Below, piece by piece: positions 8,339-16,487 of a stretch of DNA of 64,000 nt; the stretch's first letter is position 1, and each line of letters opens with the position of its first letter. The position numbers and the translations under genes are program-made. Source of the stretch: Chitinophaga pinensis (GTDB taxonomy: Bacteria > Bacteroidota > Bacteroidia > Chitinophagales > CAMDFR01); assembly GCA_945897725.1 (NCBI GenBank), contig CAMDFR010000004.1, positions 1-64,000 on the forward strand. The letters are read 5' to 3'. The notes beneath the pieces were generated by a model. It was not told the DNA's origin. It saw nothing but the letters and a program-made list of their open reading frames with translations, and did not search any database.

Positions 8339-9907
8339 ATGACAATTGCAATCATTGTAGGCATTGTTTTAGCTATCATAGGAACTGTTGCAGGATTTAT
8401 GATTGGTAAAAACAGCCAAAAAAGTGTCAATGACTTGATAGAAAGTGAGGCCACTAAAAGAGCAGAAACAATCAAAGCAGATGCTTTGAAAGAAGGCGAA
8501 AGAATAAAAAAAGAGAAAATGCTCGAATCTAAAGAGTATTATCTTCAAGAAAAAGCCAAACACGAAGCAGCAGTACAAGAAAGAAATGCCAAGGTCATTG
8601 AAAAGGAACAAAAGGCAAATCAATTACAAAACTCCCTAAATTCTAAACTAGAAAACTCAAATAGAAAAGAAAAAGAAATTGATGAGTTGAAAGCAGGTCT
8701 AGAAAAGCAAATGCAAATTGTTTCTACGCGCAAGGAACAACTAGACAAAAGCCACGACGAAATGGTGAAAATGTTAGAAAAAGTATCTGGCTTGCCAAAA
8801 GAAGAAGCGAAAAGTCAACTCATTGCTTCCATGAAAAAAGACGCTGAAACAGAAGCAATGTCAAGCATTAAAGCTATCATGGATGAAGCTAAAGTAAATG
8901 CAAACAAGGAAGCAAAAAAGATCGTTATTCAAACAATTCAACGTACAGCTGCTGAACATACCATTGAAAACACGGTATCGGTATTCAACCTTGAAAGTGA
9001 CGAACAAAAAGGACAAATCATTGGTAGAGAAGGTAGAAATATCCGAGCTATTGAGGCATTAACTGGTTGCGAAATTGTGGTGGACGACACCCCTGAAGCA
9101 ATTCTAATTTCAGGTTTTGATCCAATTCGTAGAGAGATCACTCGTCTAGCATTGCAAAGATTGACCGCCGATGGACGTATTCACCCTGCAAGAATTGAAG
9201 AGGTGATCGAAAAAACTAAAAAACAATTAGAAGATCATATTCGTGAAATTGGTGAACGAACTGTCATAGATATGGGCGTACAAGGTTTACATCCCGAATT
9301 GGTGAGATATGTCGGTAGAATGAGATTCCGTTCATCTTATGGACAAAACTTGCTGCAACACTCAAGAGAGGTGGCTAATTTATGTGCAACAATGGCTTCA
9401 GAGCTTGGTTTAACGCCTAAATTGGCCAAACGTGCTGGTTTATTACACGATATCGGGAAAGTGCCCGACGAAGAATCAGAATTAAGTCATGCGCTTCTTG
9501 GTGCTAAACTTTGCGAAAAATATGGCGAACATCCAGCAATCGTAAATGCTGTTGGTGCCCATCACGACGAAATGGAAATGAAATTCGTAATTTCTCCTAT
9601 TATTCAGGCTTGTGACGCCATCTCTGGAGCCAGACCTGGGGCTCGTAGAGAAATGATGGAAGGTTACATCAAACGTATCGCTGATTTGGAAAATCTTGCC
9701 ATCAGCTACGACGGTGTCGACAAAGCATATGCCATTCAAGCAGGCCGAGAATTACGCGTTATTGTAGAAAGCGATAAAGTCACCGATAAAAGAGCGGAAG
9801 AGCTTTCATTCGAAATCGCTAAGAAAATTCAAGACGAAATGACTTACCCAGGCCAAATTAAGGTAACTGTCATTCGCGAAAAAAGAGCTGTGAGCGTAGC
9901 TAGATAA
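8339..9907 (+). CDS. rny: Ribonuclease Y
   Basis: A 522-residue membrane-anchored endoribonuclease that starts mRNA decay. Residues about 3-23 form the N-terminal membrane helix. Residues 30-200 are a long charged coiled coil. The KH RNA-binding domain follows ([17 protein letters not shown] near 228-245), then the HD metal-dependent phosphodiesterase domain with [11 protein letters not shown] and LLHDIGK, and the conserved C-terminal AVSVAR region. Length is normal for the family. The upstream box TACCTTTA differs by one base from the promoter consensus. Confidence 0.97.
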   Translation: MTIAIIVGIVLAIIGTVAGFMIGKNSQKSVNDLIESEATKRAETIKADALKEGERIKKEKMLESKEYYLQEKAKHEAAVQERNAKVIEKEQKANQLQNSLNSKLENSNRKEKEIDELKAGLEKQMQIVSTRKEQLDKSHDEMVKMLEKVSGLPKEEAKSQLIASMKKDAETEAMSSIKAIMDEAKVNANKEAKKIVIQTIQRTAAEHTIENTVSVFNLESDEQKGQIIGREGRNIRAIEALTGCEIVVDDTPEAILISGFDPIRREITRLALQRLTADGRIHPARIEEVIEKTKKQLEDHIREIGERTVIDMGVQGLHPELVRYVGRMRFRSSYGQNLLQHSREVANLCATMASELGLTPKLAKRAGLLHDIGKVPDEESELSHALLGAKLCEKYGEHPAIVNAVGAHHDEMEMKFVISPIIQACDAISGARPGARREMMEGYIKRIADLENLAISYDGVDKAYAIQAGRELRVIVESDKVTDKRAEELSFEIAKKIQDEMTYPGQIKVTVIREKRAVSVAR

Positions 9908-9958
9908 GACAAAACGCAACAAATTATTTAATTTTATTGCAGATATACTAAAAAACTG

Positions 9959-9966
9959 TATCTTTG
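9959..9966 (+). promoter_or_regulatory. Promoter of the rpsF-rpsR-rplI operon
   Basis: TATCTTTG with TTG at 9937-9939, 19 bases upstream, a complete Bacteroidota promoter. The leader to the rpsF ATG is about 30 bases, too short and AT-rich for the S6:S18-binding hairpin known from other phyla. Confidence 0.65.
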
Positions 9967-10001
9967 CACCTCATTTTTTAATAACAAATAAATAACCACG
10001 T

Positions 10002-10379
10002 ATGCAAAATTACTATGAAACCACGTTCGTTATGACGCCAGTGCTTTCTGCAGAAGAGGTAAAGAAAACCGTAACCGGTTATTCTGAATTCTTCCTAAAG
10101 AACAATGCTGAGATCGTTCTTGACGACCACTGGGGTTTAAAACAGTTAGCATACCCGATCGGAAAAAAGACGACCGGTATTTATCATCACATCGAATTTA
10201 AAGCAACGTCAGATCTAATTGATAAGCTTGAGTTGATGTTTCGAAGAGACGAGAATAATATTATTCGTTTCCTTACGATTAAACTTGATAAACACGCAGT
10301 ACTTTATAACGAAAAAAAGCGCCAAGGCTTAGCGGGTAGAAACAAAAAAATTAGTTCACCATCAAAAACCGAAGCGTAA
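10002..10379 (+). CDS. rpsF: 30S ribosomal protein S6
   Basis: A 125-residue S6, which pairs with S18 on the small-subunit platform. The conserved MQNYYETTFVMTP start, the DDHWGLKQLAYPI region and FRRDENNIIRFLTIKLD strand are all present, followed by a charged tail. rpsR begins three bases after its stop, the usual Bacteroidota order. Confidence 0.97.
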   Translation: MQNYYETTFVMTPVLSAEEVKKTVTGYSEFFLKNNAEIVLDDHWGLKQLAYPIGKKTTGIYHHIEFKATSDLIDKLELMFRRDENNIIRFLTIKLDKHAVLYNEKKRQGLAGRNKKISSPSKTEA

Positions 10380-10382
10380 GTC

Positions 10383-10652
10383 ATGGCAGTTAGAAAAGAC
10401 AACATCAAGTATTTAACTTCACCGGCTATTGCTATCACGCAAAAGAAATATTGCCGTTTCAAAAAATTAGGAATCAGATATGTCGATTATAAAGATCCTG
10501 AATTCTTATTGAAGTTCGTAAACGAACAAGGTAAATTGTTACCTCGTCGTATCACCGGAAACTCTTTGAAATTTCAAAGACGTGTATCTCAAGCAGTAAA
10601 AAGAGCAAGACATTTAGCTATTTTGCCTTTCGTAACAGATTTGTTAAAATAG
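10383..10652 (+). CDS. rpsR: 30S ribosomal protein S18
   Basis: An 89-residue S18. KKYCRFKKLG, the YVDYKDPEFLLKFVNEQGK segment and RRITGNSLKFQRRV are typical and carry the S6 and 16S rRNA contacts. It sits between rpsF and rplI with gaps of 3 and 14 bases. Confidence 0.97.
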   Translation: MAVRKDNIKYLTSPAIAITQKKYCRFKKLGIRYVDYKDPEFLLKFVNEQGKLLPRRITGNSLKFQRRVSQAVKRARHLAILPFVTDLLK

Positions 10653-10666
10653 AAAATTAGACTAAG

Positions 10667-11134
10667 ATGGCAGCAATGGAAATGATATTATTAAAAGACG
10701 TAGATAATTTAGGCTACGCAAACGATGTAGTAAAGGTTAAACCTGGCTACGGTCGTAACTTTTTGATCCCTCAAAAACTAGCAGCAGTGGCAAACTCAAC
10801 TAATAAAAAAATATTAGCTGAACGTTTGAAAGTGCGCGATAGAAAAGAGGTTTCACTTCTCGCAAAAATCAATGAAGTGAAAGAGAAAATTCAAAAAGTA
10901 TCAGTTAGAATAGAAGCTAAAGTAGGTACCACCGATAAAATTTTTGGTAGTGTTACAACACACCAAATTCAAGAGGCAATATTGACTCAAACAGGTATCG
11001 AAATCGAAAGAAGAAAAATTTCTTTCGTAGAAGGTGCAGTGAAAGTTTTAGGCAACTACACAGCTAAAATTGATCTCGCTAAAGACCATACCGTAGAAAT
11101 ACCTTTCGAAGTGGTTGCAGCAACCGAAGCTTAA
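10667..11134 (+). CDS. rplI: 50S ribosomal protein L9
   Basis: A 155-residue L9. The N-terminal domain (EMILLKDVDNLGYANDVV, VKPGYGRNFLIPQ) binds 23S rRNA, joined by a long helix to the C-terminal domain. Family members usually begin at the ME(M/I)ILL segment, so the true start may be the ATG at 10676 rather than 10667. A terminator follows 22 bases after the stop and closes the operon. Confidence 0.95.
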   Translation: MAAMEMILLKDVDNLGYANDVVKVKPGYGRNFLIPQKLAAVANSTNKKILAERLKVRDRKEVSLLAKINEVKEKIQKVSVRIEAKVGTTDKIFGSVTTHQIQEAILTQTGIEIERRKISFVEGAVKVLGNYTAKIDLAKDHTVEIPFEVVAATEA

Positions 11135-11156
11135 TAAACAACTTAAAATAGTTCTG

Positions 11157-11184
11157 AAAAGTCTCACCTCGGTGGGACTTTTTT
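11157..11184 (+). terminator. Rho-independent terminator of the ribosomal protein operon
   Basis: AAAAGTCTCACC pairs with GGTGGGACTTTT (one T-G wobble) around a two- to four-base loop, running into a T tract. The following 231 bases to the next gene are AT-rich with no further feature I can support. Confidence 0.85.
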
Positions 11185-11415
11185 ATTATATCACACATCG
11201 TTTTTATACAAAAATTGCATGCGAAAAATACTTGGTTCTCAATACAAATGAAGCATTTCTTCTAGCTTTCTTCTCCTGAAAACGATACATTCTTATTTCT
11301 GTTTTCATTTTATTCTTACTTGTTTTTCTCGTACAGAATGTAATATCAAAAGGATAAATTTGAATGATGATATGATTTTACGTAACTTTCGTTTCTAAAT
11401 TAATGTATTCATAAA

Positions 11416-12120
11416 ATGCCTACTGTAGTTATATCTGGTGCCTCTAGAGGAATTGGTAAAGCCATCGCCATTGCGTTCGCTAAACAAAATTTTAATATCA
11501 TTTGCTGTGCAAGAAACGAATCCAATCTCATTGCCCTTCAAACTTTCATTCAAGAAATAGCACCATCTGTAAGCTGTGCTTATTTTGTGGCTGATATGTC
11601 CAAAAAAGAAGATGCTAAAGCCTTTGCACAATTCGCCATTTCTCAAACTGCTAGCATCGATGTTTTGGTAAATAATGCGGGTGTTTTCTTGCTTGGGAAT
11701 ATCTACAACGAAGATGACTCAGTCCTCGAAACCATGATGAACACAAACATTTTCAGTGCCTACTATCTTACAAAAGGCATACTTCCTCAAATGATGGCCA
11801 ACAGAAAAGGACATATCTTCAATCTAAGCTCTATTGCTGGTATCAATGCCTATAACAACGGCAGCTCATACTCTATCTCAAAATATGCCATGCAAGGCTT
11901 TACAAAGTCATTAAGAAACGAAATGAAAGAGTATGGAATCAGAGTGACAGGCGTACTTCCTGGCGCTACACTCACAGATTCGTGGTCGGGAATCGATTTG
12001 CCAGAAGAACGATTTATTCGCCCAGAAGATGTCGCGAATGCAATCCTAGATATTTATAATTTATCAGACAGGACGGTAGTGGAAGAAATTATTTTGCGAC
12101 CTCAATTAGGGGACATCTAA
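11416..12120 (+). CDS. Short-chain dehydrogenase/reductase
   Basis: A 234-residue classical SDR, NAD(P)H-dependent oxidoreductase. The nucleotide-binding GASRGIGKAIA is at residues 7-17, NNAG near 91, the catalytic serine in NLSSIAG near 137, and YSISK as the YxxxK pair near 154. A C-terminal tail shorter than in many SDRs leaves the substrate unknown. It is monocistronic and convergent with the small membrane protein gene, 30 bases away. The sequence TAACTTTC upstream is one base off the promoter consensus. Confidence 0.9.
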   Translation: MPTVVISGASRGIGKAIAIAFAKQNFNIICCARNESNLIALQTFIQEIAPSVSCAYFVADMSKKEDAKAFAQFAISQTASIDVLVNNAGVFLLGNIYNEDDSVLETMMNTNIFSAYYLTKGILPQMMANRKGHIFNLSSIAGINAYNNGSSYSISKYAMQGFTKSLRNEMKEYGIRVTGVLPGATLTDSWSGIDLPEERFIRPEDVANAILDIYNLSDRTVVEEIILRPQLGDI

Positions 12121-12150
12121 CAAACAATTACAGGCACAGTAGAAAATATT

Positions 12151-12393
12151 TTACAAGCCTGATTTCTGATCTTTTCTTCTCTGATAATACCACACACCAC
12201 CCACCAACATGGTCAATACATAAGGGGCACCTAATAAATAAATAATGCCTCTGTTAATGCCCGCTAAATCCTTGCTCCCAGCTCCAGTAGAGGTTTCGGC
12301 GGTTGCCTTACACATCGCACATTGCGCATAAACACCATTTGTAGTAATCAATAAGAGCAGAAAAATACCTGTGATTAAGATTGTCTTTTTCAT
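12151..12393 (-). CDS. Small exported or membrane protein with CAMCK motif
   Basis: An 80-residue protein. Residues 1-23 are a cleavable-looking signal (KKTILITGIFLLLLITTNGVYAQ), followed directly by CAMCKA, a possible metal- or redox-active cysteine pair, then one transmembrane helix (about 48-68) and a short basic tail YQRRKDQK. Similar short proteins occur in Bacteroidota, but I know no function. The gene is 40 bases downstream of the E1 gene start region on the same strand, beyond the E1 stop, so it may be co-transcribed with it. Confidence 0.75.
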   Translation of the reverse strand: MKKTILITGIFLLLLITTNGVYAQCAMCKATAETSTGAGSKDLAGINRGIIYLLGAPYVLTMLVGGVWYYQRRKDQKSGL

Positions 12394-12433
12394 AATTTTT
12401 ATTTATTTTTTACTCAAGGTTATCGCACTAAAT

Positions 12434-14845
12434 TTATATAAATCGATCAAACTTTTCTGGCGCACTTTCTCTCATCAATTCATACACCTTCAAAAAGATT
12501 TCTTCCGCATTTGGCTTGGAAAAATAATCACCATCAGAACCATATGCACTTCTGTGTTCCTTGGCTGCTATAGTCATTGGCTTGCTATCCAAATAACGAT
12601 AACCATCTTGTACTTCCAAAATCTGTTGTAATAAAAATGCAGAAGCACCACCAGGAACATCTTCGTCCACCACCACCAATCGATTCGTTTTTTGCAATGA
12701 CTTCACAATGTCGTGACCAATATCAAATGGCAATAAACTCTGCACATCAATCAACTCCACCGAAATACCAAATTCATTCAATTGCTCAATCGCTTCTTGA
12801 CAAACTCTTAGCGTGCTTCCATAACCAACCATTGTTAGATCTGTACCTTCTTGTAATACTTCAATTTTACCTAGCGCTAAACTAAATTCAAAAAGATTAT
12901 CTGGTTGTCTTTCTTTTAATCTATAGCCATTCAAACACTCAATGATCAAAGCGGGTTCATCGCTTTTTAAGATCGTATGATAAAATCCTGCAGCCTGTGT
13001 CATATTGCGTGGCACCAATACATGCATACCTCTCAACGACCCTAAAATCATTCCTATCGGCGACCCTGTATGCCAAATACCTTCCAATCGATGACCTCTT
13101 GTTCTAATAATACATGGTGCTTTCTGTCCACCCTTCGTTCTATATTGTAAACACGTCAAATCATCTACCAAGGGCTGCAAACCATAAATTAAATAGTCAA
13201 GATATTGTATTTCTGCAATCGGTCGTATGCCCCGCATAGCAAGACCTATAGCTTGCCCCATAATCGTAGCTTCACGAATCCCAACATCAAAAACTCTCTG
13301 CTCTCCATACTTTTCTTGCAAGCCAGCAAAGCCTTGATTCACATCTCCAATCTTTCCTACATCCTCACCAAAAGCAACTACATTCGGATGTTTCTCCAAA
13401 ATATCATCAAAACATCTATTGATAATTTCAAATCCATTCATTATTTCAGAATCGTTGCTATAGATGGCTTCTACGGCTTCAACTTGCAACGCATTTTGTG
13501 AGGAGGCACTATACAAATGTGTATTATAACGACCCGCATTCACCGTTTCGTATTGGTTTTTCCAATCAATCAATTGTTTCCTTTCATTACTTGTATCTCC
13601 CAAGGTCTGTCGCAAGGCTTTATAAATGGCTTTTAAAATATCTCTTCTAAAGGGATCAATACCACTCTGCAATTCTTGAATAGTTTCCAACAAAACTTCC
13701 TTACCACTTGCCTCTTTCAAGGCAGATAAAATGGCGCTAATCTCTGCTATCTCTTGCTTTATCGGTGCACTGTATTTCTGCCATGCTTGTCGCTTTGCTT
13801 GGTTCACCTCTTCTTTGGCGGTGCGCTCAATGACTTGCAATTTTTCTTCTGTGCTCATGTTGTTTTCCAACAACCAATCACGCATTTTTTTCAGACAATC
13901 AAAGTCTTTTTCCCAATCCAAACGCTCTTTGTTTTTGTAGCGCTCATGCGATCCAGACGTAGAATGTCCCTGTGGTTGCGTCACTTCTACAATGTGAAAA
14001 ATAGCCGGAATATGTGTCTCTCTTATTTTTTTTACACCCTTTGCATAGCCTTCACACAAAGAAGCATAATCCCATCCCTTAATCACATAAATATCAAAAC
14101 CTTCACCTTTCTCATTCAACTGCATGCCACGCAAAGCATCAGAAATACTTCCCTTCGTCGTTTGGTATTTTCTTGGCACAGAAATACCATAGCCATCATC
14201 CCAAATGCTTATCGCTACAGGCAATCCAAGTACACCTATCGCATTCACCGATTCCCAAAATACACCTTCACTCGTTGAGGCATCGCCAATAGAGGTGAAA
14301 ACAACTTCATTCCCTTGATTCGAAAAATTGTTCTCTCCAGCAAGTGATGGATTATTTCGATACATTTTCGACGCCTGTGCCAAACCAACCGCTCGAACCA
14401 TCTGGCTTGCTGTTGGCGACGAATCAGCAGCACTGTTTTTCATCTCCTTTAAATTCTTCCAATGTCCATCTGCATCCAAACTTCGTGAGGCAAAATGTCC
14501 ATTCATTTGACGTCCTCCTGTCGCTGGTTCATCCTCAATATTTGGAATGGCATACAACTGAGCAAAATATTGTTCTACATCTGTAATGCCCGCAGCCATC
14601 ATCCAAGTTTGATCACGATAATAACCACTTCTAAAATCACCATTCTCAAAGGTTTTAGACAATGCAATCTGTGGCAATTCTTTGCCATCTCCAAAAATGC
14701 CAAATTTGGCTTTGCCTGTCAACACTTCCTTTCTACCCATTAAACTGGCTTCGCGACTCAAACAAGCTAGTTTGTAGTCTCTCAAAACTTCTTCAACAAA
14801 ACTGTCGAAACTTATTTTTTTTGTGTCGTTTATTGTGTCCTGCAT
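12434..14845 (-). CDS. 2-oxoacid dehydrogenase E1, alpha and beta chains fused
   Basis: An 803-residue thiamine-diphosphate enzyme that decarboxylates a 2-oxoacid and acylates the lipoyl group of E2. Residues about 15-400 are the alpha part, with the TPP motif GDASTSEGVFWESVNA ... DDGYGIS and the loop HSTSGSHERY. Residues about 465-800 are the beta part: AFGEDVGKIGDVNQG, FDVGIREATIMGQAIG, the IIRTRGHRLEGIWHTGSP segment and VDEDVPGGASAFL. Single-chain alpha-beta E1 genes are common in Bacteroidota and usually act in branched-chain oxoacid or pyruvate complexes; which substrate is used cannot be read from the sequence. E2 and E3 are not in the window. Confidence 0.9.
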   Translation of the reverse strand: MQDTINDTKKISFDSFVEEVLRDYKLACLSREASLMGRKEVLTGKAKFGIFGDGKELPQIALSKTFENGDFRSGYYRDQTWMMAAGITDVEQYFAQLYAIPNIEDEPATGGRQMNGHFASRSLDADGHWKNLKEMKNSAADSSPTASQMVRAVGLAQASKMYRNNPSLAGENNFSNQGNEVVFTSIGDASTSEGVFWESVNAIGVLGLPVAISIWDDGYGISVPRKYQTTKGSISDALRGMQLNEKGEGFDIYVIKGWDYASLCEGYAKGVKKIRETHIPAIFHIVEVTQPQGHSTSGSHERYKNKERLDWEKDFDCLKKMRDWLLENNMSTEEKLQVIERTAKEEVNQAKRQAWQKYSAPIKQEIAEISAILSALKEASGKEVLLETIQELQSGIDPFRRDILKAIYKALRQTLGDTSNERKQLIDWKNQYETVNAGRYNTHLYSASSQNALQVEAVEAIYSNDSEIMNGFEIINRCFDDILEKHPNVVAFGEDVGKIGDVNQGFAGLQEKYGEQRVFDVGIREATIMGQAIGLAMRGIRPIAEIQYLDYLIYGLQPLVDDLTCLQYRTKGGQKAPCIIRTRGHRLEGIWHTGSPIGMILGSLRGMHVLVPRNMTQAAGFYHTILKSDEPALIIECLNGYRLKERQPDNLFEFSLALGKIEVLQEGTDLTMVGYGSTLRVCQEAIEQLNEFGISVELIDVQSLLPFDIGHDIVKSLQKTNRLVVVDEDVPGGASAFLLQQILEVQDGYRYLDSKPMTIAAKEHRSAYGSDGDYFSKPNAEEIFLKVYELMRESAPEKFDRFI

Positions 14846-14862
14846 CCTATTTTATTCTAGCA

Positions 14863-14870
14863 CAAATTTA
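14863..14870 (-). promoter_or_regulatory. -7 promoter box of the E1 gene
   Basis: On the minus strand TAAATTTG (TAnnTTTG) lies 17 bases before the ATG at 14845. Confidence 0.5.
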
Positions 14871-15005
14871 CAACATATAATAATAAATGAAACTCATTTT
14901 TGTCCTCGAAGCGAAGCCTCATTGTTGTTACGATTAAAAAACACTTTCAGTAGATGCTTACTCTATCCATCATTCACTCATGTCGAAAATATTATCTATG
15001 CCTTT

Positions 15006-15141
15006 GCTTGGCGTGCCACCGGCCTTTCATGTTTGGTGCACTTGTGTAGGCACAAATAGTATCTTTGTTTCGGCCGCTGTCGTGCTGTACACTTGTAGTT
15101 GCGGGCAAGCCCGCAAGCTACCGTTTCCATCACTCACGCGC
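15006..15141 (-). repeat. Dispersed two-hairpin intergenic element, copy E
   Basis: Much richer in GC than the surrounding DNA. Read on the minus strand: a 5' block GCGTGAGTGATGGAAACGG, a strong hairpin (GTAG-C-TTGCGGGC / GCCCGCAACTAC, with core 15099-15116), a middle block with CTACAAGTGTACAGCACGAC, a region bounded by CGGCCG and GGCCGG, and a 3' block ACGCCAA. The plan equals that of four other elements in this window, but this copy is the most divergent. It occupies most of the 350-base gap between the E1 gene and metF; I see no gene there. Confidence 0.6.
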
Positions 15142-15195
15142 TTTTATTCATTTTTACTTAACTTTACAACTCAGTCATTATCCTATTTTACATTT

Positions 15196-16146
15196 ATGAA
15201 AGTTATTGAACACATACAAAAAGCAAAAGACGAAACGCTTTTCTCCATCGAAATTTTACCTCCTCAAAAAGGAAAAACAATCGACGATTTGCTTAAAGTT
15301 ATCGAACCTTTTATGGAATTTAAACCTCCATTTATAGATGTTACTTATCATCCAGAAGAAATGATTGTTAAAAAAAATCCTGATGGATCTGTGTACGAAG
15401 TACCATTGCGCAAAAGACCGGGAACTGTAGGTATCTGTGCCGCCATACAAAACAAATTAGGCGTAGATGCTGTCCCTCATTTGGTATGCCATGGTTTCAC
15501 CAAAGAAGAAACTGAAGATGCATTATTCACCTTGCATTATTTAGGAATTGATAATGTTCTTTTACTAAAAGGCGATGATAAAATGCCAACAAGCAACGCC
15601 AACAAAAGGGGCCATCAATTTGCGAACCAATTGGTGACGCAAGTAGCCGATTTAAATAATGGAAAGTACCTCTACGAAGAAACAGCCAATGAATTAAAAA
15701 CTAATTTTTGCATAGGTGTCGCAGGCTATCCAGAAAAGCATTTCGAAGCACCAAACATGATTGCCGATCTAAATAATCTCAAAAGAAAAGTAGAGGCAGG
15801 AGCAGATTATATCGTCACTCAAATGTTCTTCGACAACAAAAAATATTTTGACTTTGTGAATCTTTGTCGTCAAAATGGAATCACCATTCCTATCATTCCT
15901 GGCCTCAAACCAATAGATAAAAAAGCACAATTAAAAGTATTGCCTTCCATGTTTTATATAGATTTACCTCAAGATCTTGTCTTGGCTATAGACGCGTGCA
16001 AGGACGACCAAGCGGCAAAGCAAATTGGCATCGAATGGGCCATCATGCAATCCAAAGAATTAAAGGCAGCGGGCGTTCCAGTACTGCACTATTATACTAT
16101 GAGTAGAAGCGAATCAGTGGTTAAAATTGCTTCAGCCGTTTTTTAG
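15196..16146 (+). CDS. metF: Methylenetetrahydrofolate reductase
   Basis: A 316-residue flavoenzyme that reduces 5,10-methylene-THF to 5-methyl-THF, the methyl donor used by MetH (encoded at 42.6-46.2 kb). FSIEILPPQKGK near the N-terminus carries the catalytic glutamate; DVTYHPE, the NVLLLKGDDK strand, GVAGYPEKH and GADYIVTQMFFDN follow the family order around the TIM barrel. The frame is open up to 14980, but that extension runs through the GC-rich repeat and has no homology-like content; the ATG at 15196 gives the standard length and N-terminus. Confidence 0.95.
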   Translation: MKVIEHIQKAKDETLFSIEILPPQKGKTIDDLLKVIEPFMEFKPPFIDVTYHPEEMIVKKNPDGSVYEVPLRKRPGTVGICAAIQNKLGVDAVPHLVCHGFTKEETEDALFTLHYLGIDNVLLLKGDDKMPTSNANKRGHQFANQLVTQVADLNNGKYLYEETANELKTNFCIGVAGYPEKHFEAPNMIADLNNLKRKVEAGADYIVTQMFFDNKKYFDFVNLCRQNGITIPIIPGLKPIDKKAQLKVLPSMFYIDLPQDLVLAIDACKDDQAAKQIGIEWAIMQSKELKAAGVPVLHYYTMSRSESVVKIASAVF

Positions 16147-16487
16147 TCCTTTTTCTTCGCACCGGTCTGCAAAATCCGTACGCATTTTATCTAATCATTG
16201 TATAGATATCCGAAAAGCCGTTTCTTGGATATTGAAATGTGTGTCCTCTCGTTTCGACATTTATTAGGGTCACGAACAACATACATATAAATTATATTCA
16301 ATAGAATGTATGACTTCAATTCGATTAAAAATAAGCTAATTCTGTTTTTTTTTTAACGTTAAATTATTGATATACAATTAAAATCGCCTATTTAATCTTT
16401 TTTTTTTAAAAATAATTGTCAAATCCAAATATTTAAGATACTTTTGAGTTAACAGAATATTATCAATCAATTAAATTTTTAAACCAC
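16147..16487. other. Intergenic region upstream of the giant adhesin gene
   Basis: 341 bases with no gene. It is AT-rich with long T runs (16345-16354, 16399-16407). A perfect 12-base palindrome TTTAACGTTAAA lies at 16352-16363, about 75 bases upstream of the -7 box, a possible regulator site. The adhesin promoter is in the last 50 bases. Confidence 0.5.
16439..16446 (+). promoter_or_regulatory. Promoter of the giant adhesin gene
   Basis: TACTTTTG with TTG at 16416-16418, 20 bases upstream. The predicted leader is about 35 bases. Confidence 0.65.

Noticed and set aside
9967-10001. S6:S18-binding leader hairpin of rpsF
   Set aside because: The leader is about 30 AT-rich bases and forms no hairpin with the expected bulge.
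11185-11415. Possible tRNA or small RNA after the rplI terminator
   Set aside because: No cloverleaf, no promoter with terminator, only AT-rich sequence.
14980-15195. In-frame 72-codon N-terminal extension of metF
   Set aside because: It crosses the GC-rich dispersed element (copy E), and the ATG at 15196 already gives the usual MetF N-terminus and length.
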